Part shown: positions 59,381-64,000 of the stretch, one piece after another | How positions within the stretch are numbered: position 1 is the stretch's first letter | Layout of the letters: each line of letters starts with the position of its first letter | NCBI GenBank assembly: GCA_039180525.1 | Contig: JBCDDF010000008.1 | Coordinates: forward strand, 1 to 64,000 | Source: Halovulum sp039180525 | GTDB taxonomy: Bacteria; Pseudomonadota; Alphaproteobacteria; Rhodobacterales; Rhodobacteraceae | DNA length: 64,000 bases | Direction: 5' to 3' | Position numbers and translations under genes: made by a program | Notes under the pieces: generated by a model | What the model saw: the letters and a program-made list of their open reading frames with translations, nothing else | Databases searched by the model: none | What the model was told of the DNA's origin: nothing

Positions 59381-59414
59381 GAGAGGGCCCGGGTCGGGGC
59401 CCAGGACGCGTGGT
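59381..59414 (+). repeat. GC-rich intergenic repeat (family 1) after xseA
   Basis: GAGAGGGCCC, then GGGTCGGGGCCCAGGACG and CGTGGT. From base 59384 on it is the reverse complement, with one mismatch, of 16501-16530 after serA; its GAGAGGGCCC box is shared with 29451 and 16556. It begins 5 bases after the xseA stop codon and can fold on GGGCCC symmetry. The next repeat family starts at its last base. Confidence 0.65.
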
Positions 59415-59527
59415 TAGAGCAAAACGGATCAGATTTAAACAATGTGATCCTAGGATTTTTCTCAAGCTATTGAATCTGGAACAAAATCCTCTTTCAGACT
59501 GATTCAGTCCGAAACGGTTTTGGTCTA
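59414..59527 (+). repeat. Palindromic AT-leaning intergenic repeat (family 2) after xseA
   Basis: The left 37 bases (59414-59450) match 3874-3911 (minus strand) before glyQ. The element ends near TCCGAAACGGTTTTGGTCTAGA, whose reverse complement starts TCTAGACCAAAACCG and mirrors the left end TTAGAGCAAAACGG. An internal stem GGATTTT/AAAATCC lies between. The whole forms an imperfect, roughly 110-base palindrome, AT-richer than its flanks, reminiscent of small non-autonomous mobile elements. It has no coding capacity and reaches the 3' end of the small membrane protein gene. Confidence 0.55.
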
Positions 59528-59731
59528 GAGGATCAGCCCCATTACCACGCAGGCCAGACCCAGCCCCGCGATCGACACCGACGCCAGGTTCAGCGCCACC
59601 AGCCCCTGCAGCCGGGCGCGCGCATCCTCGGGCTTTTCTGTTCGGATCGCCGGGGCTTTGCGGATGCACACGACCAGCCCCGCCAGACCGATGCCGACCA
59701 CCACCACACCCAGGATCACAAGCCATGTCAT
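59525..59731 (-). CDS. Small two-segment membrane protein of unknown function
   Basis: A 68-residue protein with two hydrophobic segments (VILGVVVVGIGLAGLVVCI and VALNLASVSIAGLGLACVVM) joined by a charged loop (RKAPAIRTEKPEDARARLQG). Hairpin topology is likely, with the loop in the cytoplasm by the positive-inside rule. No family name is known to me. I chose the ATG at 59731, directly before the first membrane segment; an upstream in-frame ATG at 59794 would add a basic, non-hydrophobic tail. It is divergent from gapR with about 106 bases between starts. Confidence 0.65.
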   Translation of the reverse strand: MTWLVILGVVVVGIGLAGLVVCIRKAPAIRTEKPEDARARLQGLVALNLASVSIAGLGLACVVMGLIL

Positions 59732-59837
59732 GGCTGCGCAGCTAGCCCATCCGCCGCGCCGCCACAAGCCCTTGCCGCCCGTCAAAGCCGCCACTAGGGT
59801 GCCGCCGATTTTCCGATCCCAAGCTCAAAGGATGCCC

Positions 59838-60101
59838 ATGGACGACGCCCAAGAAGGCACCCCCGACAGCCACCGCGTGGCCGCCGCGGAACTGCGCCAA
59901 TTCATCGAACGCTTTGAACGACTTGAGGCGGAAAAGCAGGATCTGGCCGACCAGCAGAAAGAAGTCATGGCCGAGGCCAAGGGCCGCGGTTACGACGTCA
60001 AGATCATGCGCCGGGTCATCGCGCTGCGCAAGAAAGACCCGCAAGATGTCTCCGAGGAAGAGGCGGTGCTGGAACTCTACAAAGACGCGCTGGGCATGTG
60101 A
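59838..60101 (+). CDS. gapR: GapR-family DNA-binding protein (DUF2312/UPF0335)
   Basis: An 87-residue protein of the DUF2312 family. Caulobacter GapR, the studied member, is a nucleoid-associated protein that binds overtwisted, AT-rich DNA ahead of replication and transcription. The sequence HRVAAAELRQFIERFERLEA (residues 10-29), EVMAEAKGRGYDVKIMRRVI, RKKDPQDVSEEEAVLELY and KDALGM fits the family along its full length, with a leading coiled coil and a basic C-terminal half. ATGs at 59832 and 59838 are both possible; I chose the second because AAAGGA lies just before it. The VOC gene follows 2 bases after the stop. Confidence 0.9.
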   Translation: MDDAQEGTPDSHRVAAAELRQFIERFERLEAEKQDLADQQKEVMAEAKGRGYDVKIMRRVIALRKKDPQDVSEEEAVLELYKDALGM

Positions 60102-60103
60102 GG

Positions 60104-60517
60104 ATGCGCGCGCGCTTCCACCTGGCCTATCACGTGCACGATCTGCAGGCTGCGCGGCACTTCTATGGCGCCACGCTGGGCTGTGCCGAGGGGCGCAGCA
60201 CCGACACCTGGGTCGATTTCGACTTCTTCGGCCACCAGATCTCGCTGCATCTGGGCCCGCCCTTCGCCACCGCGAATACCGGCAAGGTGGGCGATCATGC
60301 GGTGCCGATGCCGCATCTGGGCGTGATCCTGCCCCTGGCGGATTGGCGCGCGCTGGCCGACCGGCTGACCGCGGCGGGCACGGATTTCGACCTGGCGCCC
60401 AGCGTCCGCTTCGAGGGTCAGCCGGGGGAGCAATGGACGATGTTCTTCCGCGATCCCTCCGGCAACCCGATCGAGGTCAAGGGCTTTGCCGACACGGCCC
60501 GGATTTTTGACGCCTGA
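60104..60517 (+). CDS. VOC/glyoxalase-superfamily protein
   Basis: A 137-residue vicinal-oxygen-chelate protein, unrelated in detail to the one at 4868. It opens RARFHLAYHVHDLQAARHFY with a possible metal His, contains FFGHQISLHLGP with another His, and closes with MFFRDPSGNPIEVKGF with the conserved Glu, so a His-His-Glu metal site could form. It is probably a dioxygenase- or isomerase-like enzyme; the substrate is unknown. I chose ATG 60104; a GTG at 60098 overlaps the gapR stop and would add two residues. Confidence 0.8.
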   Translation: MRARFHLAYHVHDLQAARHFYGATLGCAEGRSTDTWVDFDFFGHQISLHLGPPFATANTGKVGDHAVPMPHLGVILPLADWRALADRLTAAGTDFDLAPSVRFEGQPGEQWTMFFRDPSGNPIEVKGFADTARIFDA

Positions 60518-60595
60518 CCCCTTTCAAACCGCTTTGACACGCGTATTTCTTCGGCTAACCCCACGCCGGTCCCGCCCCTTATACGACAGATTCAC

Positions 60596-62971
60596 ATGAC
60601 CTCCGACACGCTTCAGGCAGAGATCCTGCGCCATCTTCAGTTTTCCATGGGTAAGACCCCGGCCAGCGCGCGGCTGCGCGACTGGCGGCTGGCGCTGTCC
60701 CTGGCGGTGCGCGACCAAATCATCGCGCCCTGGTTCGAGGCCACGCGGCGGACCTATGACGGTCAGCACAAGCGGGTCTATTACCTGTCGCTGGAGTTTC
60801 TGATCGGCCGCCTGCTGGAAGACGCTATCGTAAATCTGGGCTTGGGCGATGCGGCACGCGCCGCTTGCGCCGCGCTCGACCAGGATCTGGACGCGCTTTT
60901 GGCCGATGAACCCGACGCAGCACTTGGCAATGGCGGGCTTGGGCGGCTGGCGGCGTGTTTTCTGGACAGCCTGTCGACCCTGGCGATCCCGGCCTATGGC
61001 TATGGCATCCGCTACGAACACGGGCTGTTCCAGCAATCCTTCCACAACGGCCAACAGGTGGAACGGCCCGAAGCCTGGTTGGAACAGCCCCATGCCTGGG
61101 AGTTCGAGCGCGAAGAAGCGACCTATGAGATCGGCTTTTACGGCCATGTCGAGGAACAGGGCACCAGTGCTGTCTGGCACCCAGGCGATGCGGTGCGGGC
61201 GCGGGCCTATGACACGCCCATCATCGGCTGGCAGGGGCGCTGGGCCAACACGCTGCGCCTGTGGAGCGCCAAGCCCACGCGGGCCTTCGATCTGGAACGC
61301 TTCAACGCCGGTGACTTCACCCATGCCGCGGAGGCGGAGGCGCAGGCGCGCACGATCAGCCGGGTGCTTTATCCCAACGACACCACCGATGCCGGGCGCG
61401 AGTTGCGGCTGAAACAGGAATATTTCTTCACCGCCGCCAGCATGCGCGACATCCTGCGCCGCTATTTGACCGAATATTCCGATATCCGGGCGCTGCCCGC
61501 CAAGGTTTCGATCCAGTTGAACGACACCCATCCCGCCATCGCCGGGCCGGAACTGGTGCGGATCCTGCATGACGAACACGCGCTGCCCTTTGACGAGGCC
61601 GTCAACACCGCCCGCGCGACATTGAACTACACCAACCACACGCTGCTGCCCGAGGCGCTGGAGCGCTGGTCCGAGGGACTGATGCGCCACCTGCTGCCGC
61701 GCCATATGCGCTTGATCGAACAGATCGACGATTGGCACGCGCGCAGCACCAAGGGCCGCACGCAATCGGCCATCGACAACGGCCAGGTCAAGATGGGCGA
61801 GTTGAGCTTTATCATGGCGAACCGCGTCAACGGTGTGTCCGCCCTGCACACCGATCTGGTCAAGACCACCGTGTTTGCCGAGTTGCACCGGCTGCACCCC
61901 GACCGCATCGTGAACCAGACCAACGGCGTCACGCCGCGGCGCTGGCTGCTGGGCTGCAATCCGCGGCTGAGCGGTCTGGTGACCGAGGCGATCGGGACAG
62001 GTTGGGAGGACGATCTGGACCGTCTGGACGATCTGGAGCCGCTGGAGGCGGGTTTCGTGGACCGGTTTGCGGCCGTGAAGCGCGACAACAAGGTGCAACT
62101 GGCGGCTTGGCTGTCTGAAGAAATAGGCATGTCGACCGATCCGGATGCGATTTTCGATATCCAGATCAAGCGGATCCACGAGTACAAGCGCCAGCTGATG
62201 AACGTGCTGGAGGCCATCGCACTGTGGGACGCGATGCGCGAAGAACCGGGCCGCGATTGGACCACGCGGGTGAAAATCTTCGGCGGCAAGGCGGCGCCCG
62301 GTTATCATACCGCCAAGGCGATCGTCCGGCTGATCAACGACGTCGCCGCGCATGTCAATGACGACCCGTTGCTGAAGGGCCGGCTAAAGATCGCCTTTCC
62401 GCCCAACTACAACGTCACCATGGCGGAACGGCTGATTCCGGCCGCGGATCTAAGCCAGCAGATCTCCACCGCCGGGAAAGAGGCGTCGGGCACCGGCAAC
62501 ATGAAATTCGCCATGAACGGCGCGCCCACCATCGGGACGCTGGACGGGGCGAACGTGGAAATCCGCGAGCGGGTGGGGGCGGAGAACTTCTTTCTTTTTG
62601 GCATGACCGCCGCGGAGGCGGAGGCGCGTCGAGCCGTCGCCGATCACGCCGGTCAGGCGATTGCTGCCTGCCCGGAATTGGCGACGGCCATCGGGCATTT
62701 GGAACGCGGCAGCTTCACGCCATGGGAGCCGGACCGGCATCTGGGTCTAGCGCAGCTTTTGCGCGGCGGCGACTATTTCCTGGTGTGTTCGGACTTCGCC
62801 GACTATTGGGCCGCCAGCCGCAGGGTCGATGCCGCCTTCGGGGACCGCGCCGCCTGGGCGCGGATCGCGGCGCTGAACACCGCCCGGTCGGGCTGGTTTT
62901 CGTCGGATCGCACCATTCGGGGCTATGCGAACACGGTCTGGAACACCGCAGCGGTCGCGACACCGGCGTGA
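60596..62971 (+). CDS. glgP: Glycogen/maltodextrin phosphorylase
   Basis: A 791-residue PLP-dependent phosphorylase that releases glucose-1-phosphate from alpha-1,4-glucans. Seen: VYYLSLEFLIGRLLEDA, ALGNGGLGRLAACFLDS, GYGIRYEHGLFQQ, NQTNGVTPRRWLLGCN, RIHEYKRQLMNVLEAI, KAAPGYHTAKAIVRLIN and the PLP site EASGTGNMKFAMNGAPTIG with the cofactor Lys. The length matches bacterial GlgP. It leads glgB by 52 bases; in relatives glgC, glgA and glgX usually follow, so this is probably the start of a glycogen operon. Confidence 0.96.
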   Translation: MTSDTLQAEILRHLQFSMGKTPASARLRDWRLALSLAVRDQIIAPWFEATRRTYDGQHKRVYYLSLEFLIGRLLEDAIVNLGLGDAARAACAALDQDLDALLADEPDAALGNGGLGRLAACFLDSLSTLAIPAYGYGIRYEHGLFQQSFHNGQQVERPEAWLEQPHAWEFEREEATYEIGFYGHVEEQGTSAVWHPGDAVRARAYDTPIIGWQGRWANTLRLWSAKPTRAFDLERFNAGDFTHAAEAEAQARTISRVLYPNDTTDAGRELRLKQEYFFTAASMRDILRRYLTEYSDIRALPAKVSIQLNDTHPAIAGPELVRILHDEHALPFDEAVNTARATLNYTNHTLLPEALERWSEGLMRHLLPRHMRLIEQIDDWHARSTKGRTQSAIDNGQVKMGELSFIMANRVNGVSALHTDLVKTTVFAELHRLHPDRIVNQTNGVTPRRWLLGCNPRLSGLVTEAIGTGWEDDLDRLDDLEPLEAGFVDRFAAVKRDNKVQLAAWLSEEIGMSTDPDAIFDIQIKRIHEYKRQLMNVLEAIALWDAMREEPGRDWTTRVKIFGGKAAPGYHTAKAIVRLINDVAAHVNDDPLLKGRLKIAFPPNYNVTMAERLIPAADLSQQISTAGKEASGTGNMKFAMNGAPTIGTLDGANVEIRERVGAENFFLFGMTAAEAEARRAVADHAGQAIAACPELATAIGHLERGSFTPWEPDRHLGLAQLLRGGDYFLVCSDFADYWAASRRVDAAFGDRAAWARIAALNTARSGWFSSDRTIRGYANTVWNTAAVATPA

Positions 62972-63023
62972 CGCGCCCGGAACGGCTCTTGAGTTTTTGT
63001 CGGGGTGCCATAGGCTTACATCC

Positions 63024-64000
63024 ATGTCCGTGTCCGACACTGCGCTCCCCGGCGACCTGACGCCCGAAGAGGCCGCCGCCATCGCGAAGGGGCGCCACCC
63101 CGATCCGTTCGCCGTGCTCGGGCCCCATGATGGGCCGGCGGGCCGCGTCTTGCGGGTGTTCGATCCCGGCGCCGAACACATGATGGCGGCCATGACCGAT
63201 GGCGCGGAGGTGCCGCTCGATCCCGTGCCGGGCGCGCGCGGGCTGTTCGGCGGCGCGATCCCCGCGGGCGACTATCGCCTGCAAGGCCAGGGCTATGGTG
63301 GTGTCTGGGCGTTCGACGACGCCTATCGCTTCGGCCCGGTTCTGGGCGAGATGGATGAATACCTGCTGGGCGAGGGCACGCATCAGCGCCTGTGGCACGC
63401 GCTGGGCGCGCATGTGATGGCGCATGAGGGTACCCATGGGACCCATTTCGCCGTCTGGGCCCCGAATGCCCGCCGGGTGTCTGTCGTGGGCGATTTCAAC
63501 GGCTGGAACGGCCGCCGGCATGTGATGCGCAGCCGCGGCACGACCGGCGTGTGGGAGATCTTTCTGCCCGGCGTCGGCGAGGGCACGACCTATAAGTACG
63601 AGATCATCGGCGGCGATGGCGCGCTGCTGCCGCTCAAGGCCGACCCTGTCGGGTTCGGGGCACAGCACGCGCCGGAAACCGCCTCCATCGTCCGCGATCT
63701 GGGCGGCTATGGCTGGCGCGATGGCGCCTGGATGGACGAACGAGAGGCGCGCCACACCGTGCGCGCGCCGATTTCGATCTATGAGGTGCATCTTGGGTCC
63801 TGGCGCCGGCTGGCGGAGGACGGGAACCGCCCGCTGAGCTACAAGGAACATGCTGAAGCCCTGGTCGACTACGCCGTCGATATGGGATTCACGCATATCG
63901 AATTGCTGCCCGTGTCGGAACATCCTTTTGACGGGTCATGGGGCTATCAGCCGGTTGGGCTTTATGCGCCGACGATCCGGTTCGGCCCGGCGCAGGAATT
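63024..64000 (+). CDS. glgB: 1,4-alpha-glucan branching enzyme (cut by window end)
   Basis: The first 325 or so residues of the branching enzyme that forms alpha-1,6 branches in glycogen. Seen: the extra N-terminal domain HPDPFAVLGPH, the CBM48 module with FAVWAPNARRVSVVGDFNGW, YKYEIIGGDGALLPLKADP, and the beginning of the GH13 barrel, ISIYEVHLGSWRR, YAVDMGFTHIELLPVSEHP and GSWGYQPVGLYAPT. The catalytic residues lie beyond the window. The start at 63024 fits the family. Incomplete only because the window ends. Confidence 0.95.
   Translation, partial: MSVSDTALPGDLTPEEAAAIAKGRHPDPFAVLGPHDGPAGRVLRVFDPGAEHMMAAMTDGAEVPLDPVPGARGLFGGAIPAGDYRLQGQGYGGVWAFDDAYRFGPVLGEMDEYLLGEGTHQRLWHALGAHVMAHEGTHGTHFAVWAPNARRVSVVGDFNGWNGRRHVMRSRGTTGVWEIFLPGVGEGTTYKYEIIGGDGALLPLKADPVGFGAQHAPETASIVRDLGGYGWRDGAWMDEREARHTVRAPISIYEVHLGSWRRLAEDGNRPLSYKEHAEALVDYAVDMGFTHIELLPVSEHPFDGSWGYQPVGLYAPTIRFGPAQE

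Noticed and set aside
1..64000. tRNA genes or CRISPR arrays
   Set aside because: No convincing T-loop plus cloverleaf and no regularly spaced repeats were seen. The only tandem array is the in-frame 24-bp repeat in the acidic protein gene.

Overview
The window looks like a chromosomal segment of a GC-rich alphaproteobacterium of the order Rhodobacterales (Roseobacter/Rhodobacter type). The basis is inference from gene content and order: glyQ, a DUF6446-like gene, glyS and a short PPDK-like gene in a row; an FdVI-type ferredoxin; GapR (DUF2312); a serC-serA pair with a structured leader; and hflK-hflC followed by a DUF2065 gene. No tRNA, rRNA, CRISPR array, transposase or integrase was seen. 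The only RNA gene found is the class A RNase P RNA (rnpB).

Layout. 0-4 kb: an EEP-family phosphohydrolase, a TusA-like protein, CcdA, a small ribbon-helix-helix protein and a ThDP enzyme. 4-10.5 kb: glyQ, a VOC protein, a DUF6446-like protein, glyS and a PPDK-like protein whose ATP domain looks degenerate. 10.8-20.2 kb: a SleB-type hydrolase, glmM, serC-serA, a DUF2461 protein, tadA, an rsuA/rluB-type pseudouridine synthase, an unknown CxxC protein and an AmiD-like amidase. 20.2-31 kb: rnpB, then a division/cell-wall (dcw) cluster mraZ-rsmH-ftsL-ftsI-murE-murF-mraY, an SDR gene, and murD. The cluster stops there; ftsW, murG and murC do not follow. 31-40.3 kb: a large acidic unknown protein, thiamine pyrophosphokinase, sdaA, rpiA, gor, hflK-hflC and DUF2065.

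40.5-52.3 kb is the most distinctive region. A LysR regulator is divergent from a one-way operon: maleylacetate reductase, a five-gene branched-chain-amino-acid-type ABC transporter, a TfdB/PheA-type FAD monooxygenase, and one polypeptide fusing a PcpC-like glutathione S-transferase to an intradiol hydroxyquinol-type dioxygenase. This reads as uptake, hydroxylation, possible glutathione-dependent dehalogenation, ring cleavage to maleylacetate and reduction to 3-oxoadipate, so the likely substrate is a phenolic, possibly halogenated, aromatic. Two genes in the operon (the livM-type permease and the monooxygenase) are each cut by one in-frame TAG in an otherwise intact frame. The locus is therefore either freshly decaying, read through, or affected by sequence error.

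52.3-64 kb: a flotillin-like protein, an RTX calcium-binding protein, fdxE, a secreted unknown, purD, xseA, a small membrane protein, gapR, a VOC protein and the start of a glycogen cluster (glgP, then glgB cut by the window end).

Two families of intergenic repeats are scattered through the window: a GC-rich one just after serA, the SDR gene and xseA, and a less GC-rich one before glyQ and after xseA. All functional calls come from reading protein motifs by eye; no database search was run.
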